Origin: Pinus tabuliformis | Taxonomy: Eukaryota > Streptophyta > Pinopsida > Pinales > Pinaceae | Direction of reading: 5' to 3' | Assembly: GCA_031772625.1 (NCBI GenBank) | Contig: CM062810.1 | Coordinates: 702,804,019-702,868,018 of the forward strand | Length of the DNA stretch: 64,000 nucleotides | Shown here: positions 1 through 9,467 of the stretch, one piece after another | Numbering within the stretch: position 1 is the first letter of the stretch | How the letters are laid out: every line of letters starts with the position of its first letter | Made by a program: the position numbers and the translations under genes | The notes under the pieces: model-generated | What the model was told of the DNA's origin: nothing | What the model saw: the letters and a program-made list of their open reading frames with translations, nothing else | Databases searched by the model: none

Positions 1-2
1 AT

Positions 3-440
3 CACAAGTTTCAAGAAGGAGATGAGGTATGGCTGTACATTAGTAAGGAAAGGATGCAAGGAGAAGGTAAAAAGCTAAAGCCTATTCGTTATGGTCCATT
101 CAAAATCCTCAAAAAGGTTGGAAATAATGCTTTTCAATTAGATTTGCCTTCCTACATGCAAATGTATTTTGTTGTCAATGTGGAGAACTTACGTTTGTAT
201 GAACCTCCTTCGATTGTTGATCATGAAAATGTTGTTCAGCTGCCATCTATAGAAGATTTCTCACCAGAACTCTTAGATGAGCTGAAAGAAGATACAATCA
301 TTGACAGAAGGACACGCACTTCAAGGAGGGGCAGTGTAGATTATGTTCGGGTTGGCTTCAAAGGCAGCAAACCGAACAAGGCAAAGTGGATGGAGGTGGA
401 CAGAGTGGGGGAGCTGTACCCTCACCTCTTTAACAGGTAG
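3..440 (+). pseudogene. Ty3/gypsy pol C-terminus (end of integrase), cut by window edge
   Basis: The frame is open from base 3 to the stop at 440 and has no start of its own in the window, so this is the 3' end of a longer pol frame. The text HKFQEGDEVWLYISKER followed by IRYGPFKILKKVG and AFQLDLPS is the usual C-terminal DNA-binding part of plant Ty3/gypsy integrases, and the last ~50 residues (RRGSVDYVRVGFKGSKPNKAKWMEVD is the core region, basic then acidic) sit where many such elements carry a chromodomain-like tail, although I cannot confirm a chromodomain fold. Integrase would join retroelement cDNA to host DNA. The frame is intact as far as it can be seen; whether the upstream pol is intact is unknown. 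Downstream comes a purine-rich stretch and probable 3' LTR sequence. Confidence 0.85.
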
Positions 441-660
441 TTGAAGGCTTTTGGGGTCCAAAAGCTTCCCAATGGGGAGACGTGATCAGGTGCTCATGTC
501 CTAAGTGTCGTAAAATGCTCAAAATTTAAAGTGCTTAGAACTAGTTCAAAGTTGAATTACTGGAAAGTGCTCATCTTCCCGATTCTGGCACCGCAAACAG
601 TTCGAAAAACGGTTGCCGTATGACCAAGTTATGGCAAAAAGAAGAATTTGTCCATAACAT
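441..660 (+). other. Probable start of the Ty3/gypsy 3' LTR
   Basis: Directly after the pol stop there is a purine-rich stretch (GGGGAGA at about 474) that could be the polypurine tract, then TGATCAGGTGCTC, a plausible LTR start. No second LTR is in the window, so the end points cannot be checked. The sequence then runs into the large inverted repeat, and unrelated non-palindromic sequence resumes near 4011. Confidence 0.4.
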
Positions 661-1569
661 TAGAAATTTTAACAATGTAAACTTTGAAACGAGAACTATA
701 AACTCAAAACGGGAACTCTAGCAAAAAAACCCCGAAAAAACATCAAAAACAGCGCTAAAAGTGAAAATTGTTGATGCTGGAATAACACCTTTTCTTTTCT
801 TGGGTAAATTTTCAACATGTTTAAAAAATGGCAGTGAAAATCAATTTTTTGCTCAAAAATTATCCAAAAAAACCCTCAAAACGAAAAGGGTTAATTCTGG
901 AAGAACATTATTATTATTATTATTTTTTTTGAAAGTAAAATTTCAACATTTCGAAATAATGACATGAAATATTTTATCATGACCCCGAAAAAACACTAAA
1001 TTTAAAAAAATAATGAAAACATAAAATTAAAAAAAAAGAAAATTAAAACAATGAAAAAACACAAAAAAGTAAAAAAAACAAAAACAAAACATAGATTAAA
1101 ATATATATTAAAAGAAAAATATAAACAAAAATAAAAGACGAAAAAAAAATCAATCATCAAATGTAAAAAGAACAAAATTAATGATAAGAATTAAAAAACT
1201 AAAAAAATAATAATTTATAAACAATTAAATAGTAAAAAAATATTTTAAAAAAAGGGGAAAAATGAGTCATCTTGTAAACAAAAAAAATGACAAAAAAAAT
1301 ATATATGGAAAAGAAAAAAACATTTAAAAGAAACAAAAAATTAAGTAGGTGAAAATAGAAAAATTAAAAACAAAAAAACAAAAAAATTAAAAATTAAAAT
1401 TAAAAACAAACTAGATTTAAAAAAAATTAAAAGCAATTAAAATTAAGATTAAAATGTTGATTACTTAAAAAACAAATATAAAAATATATATAAAAGACAA
1501 AAAAATAAACAAAAAATGTTAAAAAAATTATCTCATAAACTATAAAAGAATTTGGAAAACAAAAAAGAC

Positions 1570-1602
<33 letters not shown>

Positions 1603-1915
1603 AGTAAGTAAAAATAGAGAAATTAAAAAAAAAAAACGTTAGAAAAACAAATTAAAAACAAACTAGTTTAAAAAAAAATAGAATTTAATGAAAAAAATTA
1701 AAAACTAATAAAATTAATATTAAAAAACAAAAAAATGTGTATTTCTTATTTAAAAAAAAATTAATAATTTTTTAATAAACATAGATATTTTATTTAAAAA
1801 AAATTAAAATTATTATTATTTTTCAAAACAGTCTATTTTATTATAAAAACAATTTTTATTTTTATTTAAAAATAAAATTACTCAACATATATTTTATATT
1901 AAAGAAAAAGATTAC

Positions 1916-2071
1916 TAAGGAATTTAGACTTCTGTGATCCATAACATTGTCTAGATAATCTTCGGCAAAATCACATAATCAAACTTGTCCTGACGATGAA
2001 CCACACTGGTTGGTTCGAAACGTGTCGACAAAAGATTGATTATGTGATTTTGCCGAAGATTATCTAGACAA
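1916..2071 (+). mobile_element. 156-bp hammerhead-bearing insertion with 11-bp target duplication
   Basis: The same 11 bases, AAAAAGATTAC, occur at 1905-1915 and 2072-2082, bracketing a segment that is absent from the matching place in the right arm of the palindrome. The insert consists of a 32-base leader (1916-1947), a 35-bp arm (1948-1982), a hammerhead motif (1985-2031) and the exact reverse complement of the arm (2036-2070). The sequence 3' of the ribozyme (ATTATGTGATTTT) resembles that beside the hammerhead at 38456-38503 near the PLE, so I infer a short non-autonomous or aborted PLE insertion. Variable target duplications of about this size fit PLE insertion. Confidence 0.75.
1985..2031 (+). 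ncRNA. Hammerhead ribozyme, PLE type
   Basis: The conserved core is complete: CTGACGA (1990-1996), stem II GAACCA/TGGTTC (1998-2003 with 2011-2016, loop CACTGGT), GAAAC (2017-2021), a minimal stem III, and the cleavage triplet GTC (2024-2026). Stem I is TTGTC (1985-1989) with GACAA (2027-2031) and continues, after a small internal bulge, into the perfect 35-bp inverted repeat, so the ribozyme sits at the tip of a very long stem. The T between CTGACGA and stem II is also present in the second copy near 38490. Self-cleavage would be predicted after base 2026; it is untested. Confidence 0.85.
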
Positions 2072-2308
2072 AAAAAGATTACATTTACATTTTTTTTAAC
2101 AATGTTTTTTTATTAGAAAAAAAATGAAAATTACATTTACATTTTTTTTTTTTTTTTTTAAGAATGTTTTTTTTATTAAAAAAAATGAAAATTAAATTTT
2201 TTATTTTTTCAACGTTTTTTTTTTTTTTTTTTACAAATTAAAAATTTTAAAAATTGTTAAAAAAAATTAAAATTTTTAAAAATTAAAATTCATATTTAAA
2301 AAAAAAAA

Positions 2309-2433
2309 TTAGTGTGGCCCTCCCCGGAGCCCGTGGCGGCGCTGCAGTGGGCGAAGGGGCCTGCGCATGGGCGAAGCAGGCCCCTTCGCCCACTGCAGCG
2401 CCGCCACGGGCGCCGGGAAGGGCCACACTAATT
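2309..2433. repeat. GC-rich hairpin at the centre of the palindrome
   Basis: Two 57-bp arms (left 2308-2364, right 2376-2432) are reverse complements with two mismatches, separated by an 11-base spacer (GCATGGGCGAA). The arms are strongly GC-rich (for example GTGGCGGCGCTGCAGTGGGC) in contrast to the almost pure A/T arms outside. Transcribed, this would be a very stable stem. No protein or known RNA is recognised. Confidence 0.9.
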
Positions 2434-2600
2434 TTTTATTTTTATTTTTTTTAATATAAATTTTAATTATTATTATTATTATTATTTTTTTTTTTAATTT
2501 GTTTTAATAATTTTTTAAATTTTAAATTAAAAAAAAAAAAGATGATTTAAATTTTTTTTCATAAAAAAATAATTGTTGGAAAAAAAAAAATTAATTTTCA

Positions 2601-2631
<31 letters not shown>

Positions 2632-3431
2632 AAAAGAAACATTGTTAAAAAAAAATGAAAATGTAATTTTCATTTTTAAAACATTGTTAAAAAAATTGTA
2701 AATGTAATTTTTTTTTTTTTTTTAATATGAAATATAGGTTTAATTTTTTTATTTTTATTTTTTCTAAATATGAAATATATGTTGAATAATTTATTTTTAG
2801 ATAAAAATAAAAATAAAAATTGTTTTTAATAATAAAATAGATTGTTTTAAAAAGATTTTTTTTTTTTTTTAAATAAAATATCTATGTTTACTAAAAAAAA
2901 TTACATTTATTTATTTTTAAAACAAGAAATACACATTTTTTAGTTTGTTTGTTTGTTTTTTTTTTAAATTTGATTTTTTTTTTTTTTTTTAATATTAATT
3001 TTATTAGTTTTTAAATTTTTTTCATTAATTTCTACTTCTTCTTCTTCTTTTTATTTTTTTATTTTTTTAACTAGTTTGTTTTTAATTTGTTTTTTGTTTT
3101 TGTTTTGTTTTGTTTGTTTTTTTTTTTTTTTTTTTCACAGTTTTTTCTAATGTTTTTTTTTTTTTTTTTTTTTAATTTCTCTATTTTTACTTATTTAATA
3201 TATATATATATATATATTAATTTTGTTTTGTTTTGTTTTGTTTGTTTGTTTGTGTTTTTTTTTTTTTTTTTAATGGCTTGTGAGATAATTTTTTAAAGAT
3301 TTTTTTTGCTATTTTTTAAATATTAATTTTGCTATTTTTTAAATTTTTTTCATTCATTTTTTTTTAATTAGTTTGTTTTTAAATTTTTTCTCTAGTTTTT
3401 GATAATGTGTTTTTTGTCAATTTTTACTGAC

Positions 3432-3463
<32 letters not shown>

Positions 3464-4010
3464 TCAAATTGTTTTATGGTTTATAAGATATTTTTTTAAC
3501 ATTTTTTATTTGTTTTTAAGGGACAATTATTTCATTTGGATTGAAAATTTAATTAACGACTTTTAAATATGTAAAATATCGAAAATGAAAAATATCGACC
3601 TTCTTCTTTAAATATGCAAATCAATAAAAACCTCACTACAGAAAAAATAAAAATAAAAATAAAAACAAGAAAATATGAAGAGGAAGACCACTTCCAAAAT
3701 TATTAAATTTACAAAATAATTATTTACATTTCATATATTAGAAAAATTAAAGTCAAAAAATAGTTTTTTAAAAAAAGGGTTTGATGCAGAATAACCACTT
3801 TTTAAAATGAGCATGAAAATCACTACCATTCTAAAACGCAATGTACATAACAAGAATTAAAAAAATTAAAGTGCCAAAAACTATGCTCTAAAAAAAACAT
3901 GTGTGTTCTGCATCACCCCTTTTCAAAATCGGATCACTTTTTTGCTATCTCTACAAAACGGGTAACAGTATCAGTTCCCGTTTCAAAGTTTACATTGTTT
4001 TTTAATTTTT

Positions 4011-4806
4011 CAAAAAAAAAATAAAAAATGAATATTCCGTCTGCACGAAATCCGAGGCAACCACCCAAACATTAAATGTAACTGTAGTTAAGTTGGCGGA
4101 ATTTTGGCAGGAGCGCCAAATTTGGCAGACCCGCCATAATTGGCGGAGCTATCTGGAGTTAACTAAAGTTAGCTGGAGTTTTTCTAGGGGCAAACTGGAG
4201 AAATTTTAAATGGCCATAACTTTGTTTAGGAAAGTCGGTTTTGGAAGAATTTTTTTTTTATTTTAGGTATTTTCGACCTTCTGAAGTCATTGGTGCAGGT
4301 CTTACCGCCATCTGAGGTCATTTACAGAGGTTTTGGAGCCGTGAAAGTTCTAGGAGCCACTAGGGCCCAGTTTTGTGAACACTGGATAGGGTTGCAGGTA
4401 TCCATTGGAGGTGATCCAATAGTCAATCCTGAAGGATTCAAGTGTTCTGAATCCATTTTTACCATATATTTCTCATGTAGATTCTTCTATTCAGCTGTAT
4501 TTTCAATTTGAGCATTTAATAAAAACAAGGACAAGCCCGGTTGGGAGCCAGTAGACGTAGCCGTGGAGGGGGTGAACTGCTTTATCAACTTCTTTTGCAT
4601 TTGTGGTTGATTTATTTTGCAGAACAAATTCATTGTAATGTGTTAAACAGTAAAAGGAAATAACTTTGCTATGCTTAAATGGGTCATGAACACTTGAAAA
4701 TTTCATGTGTTTTCTTTCTGCACGACATGGAAATCTTTTAAACATGTTTAATTCTGAATTGAATACCTTGCAAACAAATTTCAAGTAGTTTCAAATTCAG
4801 ATCAGC
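4011..4806. other. Flanking sequence, probable gypsy LTR remainder
   Basis: Non-palindromic sequence between the inverted repeat and element 1. It includes short direct repetitions such as TGGCGGA/TTGGCAG words and GGAGTT words (4095-4190). Short reading frames here have no recognisable family. It may be the remaining part of the LTR that begins near 484, but only one copy is visible, so this is a guess. Confidence 0.3.
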
Positions 4807-5798
4807 AAATGACCATCATTTGATCAACACGAGTTCGAACAAGGAGTTCTGCAATGCGTGGATGAGCTCGCACGATGGGCGGAACTCGAGTGTAAAACTC
4901 ATTCAAGAAAGTCGTTCGAAAATTCGTTCAAGAAAGTCGTTCGAGAAAGTCATTCGAGAATTCGTTCGAGAGAGTCGTTCGAGAAGTCGTTCAGGAAAGT
5001 CGTTCACAAAAGTCGTTTGGGCAGAACTTGGGCGAGGTCGTGTGGTGACCTGGGTGAGGTCGTTCGGGCGAACCGGGGGAAGTCGTGTGGTGACCCAGGT
5101 GAAGTTGTGTGGCAACTCGGGTGAACGATTTCAGGTGGACGAGTTGGGTGAACAGGTGAACGGATGGACGTGCGGACGAGCGAGGGCGCGTCGTGTATGC
5201 CGAAACGAAGAATCGTGCGGACGAGCGACCGGGTAAGGGCGCGCCGTGCACGACGAAGCGGTGGAAACAATGAAGTGTTGAGATTGTGAACAGAGGTGTG
5301 ACTCGTGCGGAGGCGCCCGTGTGTGGCGACTTGGTTACGACGAGGCGTGCCCAAGTTGGGCAAACAACATGATCGTGCGACAAGGTGAACGAAGGGTTGG
5401 TGAGTCGTGCGACGACCATGTGGAGGCGCCGACGAGCTAGGAAACCAAGTTTGCCGAAGTTGGAAAATTGGCTAAGTGTAAATTTGGGGTTTCCCAAGAT
5501 TTAACTTGTACTTGTAAAAGAAGATTATATATATTGATTCGGGCAGACTCATATTGTAGGGAGTTGCCCCTCCCTTTATACTGTTGTGCATTTCTCTTGT
5601 ATAATGTTGTTTATGTGAATGTTATGGGTTTTCACTTGTATAAAGGATACAAATAATACTTGATAACAAGAAATAAAACTAAGTATGGAATGTTAGGTGT
5701 AGTCTACAATCATAAGTATTAGTGAAAAGAAAATGATTGGTAGTGTCACACCTCGCTATAAGCGGTTGAAAGACTACCATAGGTGTAGGGGCGTGACA
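4807..5798 (+). mobile_element. Element 1: 5' LTR, 5'-truncated
   Basis: It aligns with 8435-9467 almost throughout and ends in GTGACA just before the primer site. About 250 bp that begin the right LTR (8186-8434, including its TATA-like box) are missing here, so this LTR has lost its promoter part. Inside are degenerate short repeats built on AGTCGTTCGAGAA (4906-5010) and longer ones built on GTCGTGTGGTGACC (5036-5130). Open frames on both strands across this block come from the GC-rich repeat text and do not look like genes. Confidence 0.85.
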
Positions 5799-5800
5799 GG

Positions 5801-5812
5801 TGGTATCAGAGC
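5801..5812 (+). promoter_or_regulatory. Primer-binding site, initiator-Met tRNA type
   Basis: TGGTATCAGAGC lies two bases after the LTR end and matches the common plant primer site complementary to the 3' end of initiator methionine tRNA. It fixes the orientation of element 1 as plus strand. Confidence 0.9.
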
Positions 5813-5887
5813 TGGTGAACTGAATCAAGGAGTTGATTCTACGAGGACCGAAGACTTGGTAGGGAGTTCAAGTTTTGCAGGTGACAG

Positions 5888-6448
5888 GTGGAATATCAGG
5901 GTGATTCAGGTGAATGGTCAAACAGGTTTAGCAGAGGAGAAGCTTTGTGCTTGGGCCAAGCTGAACGACAAGGCATTGCAGGTTTGGAAGAATGCGAAGG
6001 GAAGCTCTTGCTTACCTTATACAGGTTGAAGCAGATGAAAGAAGAGAACCCCTGGATTCGAAAGGAACTTGAAGTCTTGGAAAAGAATGTTGAAGACGAA
6101 CTTCTTCAACTTGGTTGGACAATGGAGCAGGATGAAGTTGCAGATTGTGCTGACAAGGAAGAGGAAGCCGTGATGATTGAGGATGTTGCAGATGTGACAA
6201 CGATGGAGGATGAACTTGAGATTGATCAAGTTGGACCAGGATCGTGCAGTTTGCAGACATGGATGGATGAGGATACTCATATGGAGGAGCCTCATGATGA
6301 TGATGTAAGTACTATTGATACTTGTGTTTCATTTGAGCTTTTGGGAGATGAACCATATGTAGGGAAGCGCAAAATTAGTTTGTCGATGCTAGGGAGGATC
6401 TTACCATGGATGTCTATGATGAGACCTTGTATGGAAAAGCAAGGATAG
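5888..6448 (+). CDS. Acidic 186-residue frame of element 1, unknown family
   Basis: This is the longest plus-strand frame inside element 1, starting 90 bases after the LTR. The product is strongly acidic in the middle (for example EKNVEDELLQLGW, DKEEEAVMIEDVAD, MEEPHDDDVSTIDT) and has a helical, leucine- and glutamate-rich N-terminal part (residues ~40-75). No zinc knuckle, protease or polymerase motif is present and I do not recognise a family. It could be a remnant of a capsid-like protein or an accidental frame in GAT/GAG-rich sequence; position just after the primer site is the only argument for a gag-like role. Confidence 0.35.
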   Translation: MEYQGDSGEWSNRFSRGEALCLGQAERQGIAGLEECEGKLLLTLYRLKQMKEENPWIRKELEVLEKNVEDELLQLGWTMEQDEVADCADKEEEAVMIEDVADVTTMEDELEIDQVGPGSCSLQTWMDEDTHMEEPHDDDVSTIDTCVSFELLGDEPYVGKRKISLSMLGRILPWMSMMRPCMEKQG

Positions 6449-8173
6449 TTGACTGTTGCAGGACTTGTTGGGGTTGTTTGTGACCTTATGATAGAAGTTA
6501 CAAAGGCCCATGACAAGGGAGGAACATGATGATCGTTGTAGAGGATTGGATCATGCGTTAGCCACATGAAGAATTGGCTAAGTATGACTCATGGACAGAT
6601 TGAGGAGGGCACACACTTGAGTTGCTTGGGTGGACTTCTCATGGCCGAGACCAAGAGATAGTCTTGGTGGAACTTTTAGTGGGGAGCTATGATGGAAGGG
6701 ACTCATGATGATGATATGGTTAGGTGACTGCGTTCACTAGACCGAAGATTGCAGACTTGGATGGGGATGACCGATTGTTGTGATGGGTCTACTTGGTTGG
6801 ACAACATGGGCAACTTAGTCATGGACATCAGGTTGGAGACATGGAGCATGGCAGTCTTATGCAGGGACATTGGGTAGGAGCACTTGTAGAGGTGTCACTT
6901 ATGGGCATCCAATGAGGAGTGCCAAGGCAGGGATGTTGTGCAGATGGATTTGCTGGTGTGATATGGAGATGTTTTACTTATGAGCCAATGGAGAGGTTGT
7001 GCACTCTTGTAAAACAAGACCATGGACTTGGATGGAGTTGTGAGTAGACTATGGAGCATTCCTACTACATGGAGAGCTGAGGCATCTTGCAAAAACCTTT
7101 GGGCCAAGACTCGCATGCTTGCTGAGCTGTTGGTTGCAGATGACTCATGGAGTTCATGATGACATGAGGTTGTGACTTTTAGGGACTTCATATATGGTGG
7201 ACTTCGAGGATCTGATGCATTGAGGAGCTGAGGTCAGGGAATTTGATGCAGAATGGGATGCATACTTTCGAGTACATGTATGGGTGTGGCTTGAAAGAGT
7301 GACTTGATGTGGAGGATCGATACGAGACACTTTGGAGTGATGGAGTTATGATGATGATGATGCCTTGGTGGCAACACTTGGGCATGGGTTGAGGCGAGAC
7401 TTAACCACTTTTGACACATGGGAGCTGATTGATCTATGATCATGGGCAGCAAATGGATAGATGAGACAGGTACGTACTTGTTTCTATGGCAGACTTGAGG
7501 GATGGAACATTGCAGATATGATGGAGGTTGCTTCGTGTACTTGGATGTGGCACATCGAGAGTCAAAGTTTGATGAGATGATCTCTTCACTTTGAGGAGAT
7601 GGATGTTTTGCAGATGGATGATGATGTTGGGGTAGATGTGGCTGATTTCATGCAGCACATTAGTACCAAACATCATGGACAACATGTTGCAGATGAGATG
7701 AGGACTACTTCATGGACTTGAGCATGGCTTACACTTATATGGAGATGGATTCTCAATCGAGTTAAAGATGTGACAAGATGTTCTGAGAAACAACTGATGG
7801 TGGCATGAGGATGTTCACTCTCATGGTTTGAGCGTGACAGTTGGACTGATCACCCGACTAGTTCAAACATGGGAACGCGTAGTGTGCAGAGATGTGTTAG
7901 CATTATGTTGGAGTATCATGGCAACAGTTCACACAAAGATGACACATGATGAGCGCGACACGAGATGTTGTAGGAAGCATGTAGCTTGAGATGGAGGGGC
8001 CAGCCTTCCACGATGGGGAGCAACATGTGGAGATTGCGACGAGATGGTCGATGGTCATGGATTGAGATGATTTCCGATGTATGACATACTGATGAGGTGT
8101 ATACCTTGGTATGGTGATCTTGGTGACAGATGGTTACCGGGATGAGATATTGTTGAGGACGACAATGGCTTCC

Positions 8174-8185
8174 AGTGGGGGAGGA
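8174..8185 (+). promoter_or_regulatory. Polypurine tract of element 1
   Basis: AGTGGGGGAGGA immediately precedes the LTR start TGTTAGGACCC at 8186, as expected for the plus-strand primer of reverse transcription. Element 2 has nearly the same tract (11294-11304, minus strand). Confidence 0.85.
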
Positions 8186-9467
8186 TGTTAGGACCCGCGG
8201 TCCATGTGACGGGCAGGGCGACTCCACCGTGCGAAATATGAAACGAAGCTAGCCAAGAAACGAGTTTATAAGGTGTTGGGCGAGTTGAGGGGGTGGTCCT
8301 ATGAGTTGGGCGGGCCGACCCTCCTCTTGGGCGAGACAACACATGTTGAACGAGTCGGCTTGGGTGTTTGGTGTGGGTCGACCGGGTGACATAACCCGCC
8401 ACTCGCACGTATATATTGGAGGGCGTTTGGAGGAAAATGACCATCATTCGATTAACACGAGTTCGAACAAGGAGTTATGTAGTGCGTGGATGAGCCCACA
8501 CGACGAGCGAAACTCGGGTGTAAAACTCGTTCAAGAAAGTTGTTCGAGAGAGTCGTTCGAGAGAGTCGTTCGAGAAAGTCGTTCGAGAAGTCATTCAGGA
8601 AAGTTGTTCAGAAAAGTCATTCGGGCAGAACTCAGGCGAGGTCGTTCGGGCGACGACCTGGGTGAGGTCGTTCGGGCAAACCGGGTGAAGTTGTGTGGCA
8701 ACCCGGGTGAAGTTGTGTGGCGACTCGGGTGAACGAGTTCAGGTGGACGAGTTGGGTGAATGGGTGAACGAATGGACGTGCGAACGGGCGGCCGAGCAAG
8801 GGCGCGCCGTGTACGCCGAAACGAAGAATCGTGCGGACGGGCAGCCGAGCAAGGGCGCACCGTGTACGCCGAAACGAAGAATCGTGCGGACGGGCGACTA
8901 GGAGAGGGCGCGCCGTACACGATGAAACGGTGGAAACAGTGAAGTGTTGAGATTGTGAATGAAGGTGTGACTCATGCGGAGGCGCCCGTGTGTGGCGACT
9001 TGGTTACAACGAGGCGCGCCCAAGTTGGGAAAACAACACGATCGTGTGACGAGGTGAACAAAGGGTTGGTGAGTCGTGCGACGACCATGTGGAGGCGCCG
9101 ACGAGCAGGGAAACCGAGTTTACCGAAGTTGGAAAATTGGCTAAGTGTAAATTTGGGGTTTCCCAAGATTTAACTTGTACTTGTAAAAGAAGATTATATA
9201 TATTGATTCGAGCAGACTCATATTGCAAGGAGTTGCTCCTCCCTTTATACTGTTGTGCATTTCTCTTGTATAATGTTGTTTATGTGAATGTTATGGGCTT
9301 TCATTTGTATAAAGGATAAAAATAATAAATGGTAACAAGAAATAAAACTATGTATGGAATGTTAGGCGTAGTCTACAATCGTAAGTATTAGTGAAAAGAA
9401 AACGATTGGTAGTGCCGCACCTCGCTATAAGCGGTTGAAAGACTACCGCAGATGTAGGGGCGTGACA
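8186..9467 (+). mobile_element. Element 1: 3' LTR, 1282 bp
   Basis: It begins TGTTAG after the polypurine tract and ends GTGACA, the same end as the left LTR. A TATA-like box (TATATATT, 8410-8417) lies in the part that the left LTR has lost. Compared with the left LTR it carries an extra 53-bp tandem copy (units beginning GCCGAGCAAGGGCGC at 8791 and 8844). The base after its end (9468) already belongs to element 2, matching 13473 onward, so the element lies directly against that LTR. Confidence 0.9.

Larger units (their letters stand above)
661..4010. repeat. Giant imperfect palindrome (foldback-like), centre near 2370
   Basis: The left half is A-rich and the right half is T-rich, and they are reverse complements over about 1.6 kb each. 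Anchors I matched by eye: 671-697 with 3973-3999 (26 of 27 bases); 1555-1615 (TA run plus AGTAAGTAAAAATAGAG) with 3185-3225; the block with AATGTGTATTTCTTATTT near 1733-1752 with AAACAAGAAATACACATTT near 2920-2938; ATAGATATTTTATTT near 1781 with AAATAAAATATCTATG near 2870; and the GC-rich tip. Indels and poly(A)/poly(T) length changes are frequent, so the arms are old or slip often. Each arm also has an internal duplication (near 1264-1360 and 1500-1620). No coding frame is convincing. A foldback transposon or an inverted duplication made by template switching would both fit. Confidence 0.8.
5799..8185 (+). mobile_element. Element 1: internal region of a non-autonomous LTR retrotransposon
   Basis: The 2.4 kb between the LTRs begin with a primer-binding site and end with a polypurine tract but contain no gag, protease, reverse transcriptase or integrase text in any frame. 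Apart from one acidic frame at the 5' side, the region is rich in repeated words such as CAGATGGATG, CATGGACTTG and GATGATG, giving shadow frames on the minus strand. I read it as a LARD-like, non-autonomous element that would need proteins from another element to move. Confidence 0.75.

Noticed and set aside
3087-3296. 69-residue F-rich frame
   Set aside because: It is poly(T) read as Phe within the palindrome.
4820-5497. Overlapping Arg/Ser-rich frames on both strands
   Set aside because: They cover the GC-richer LTR repeats of element 1, recur in the other LTR (8301-9228) and match no protein family.
6012-8447. Many minus-strand frames across element 1
   Set aside because: Antisense shadows of repeated CATCATC/CATCCAT words; no motif and no conserved start context.
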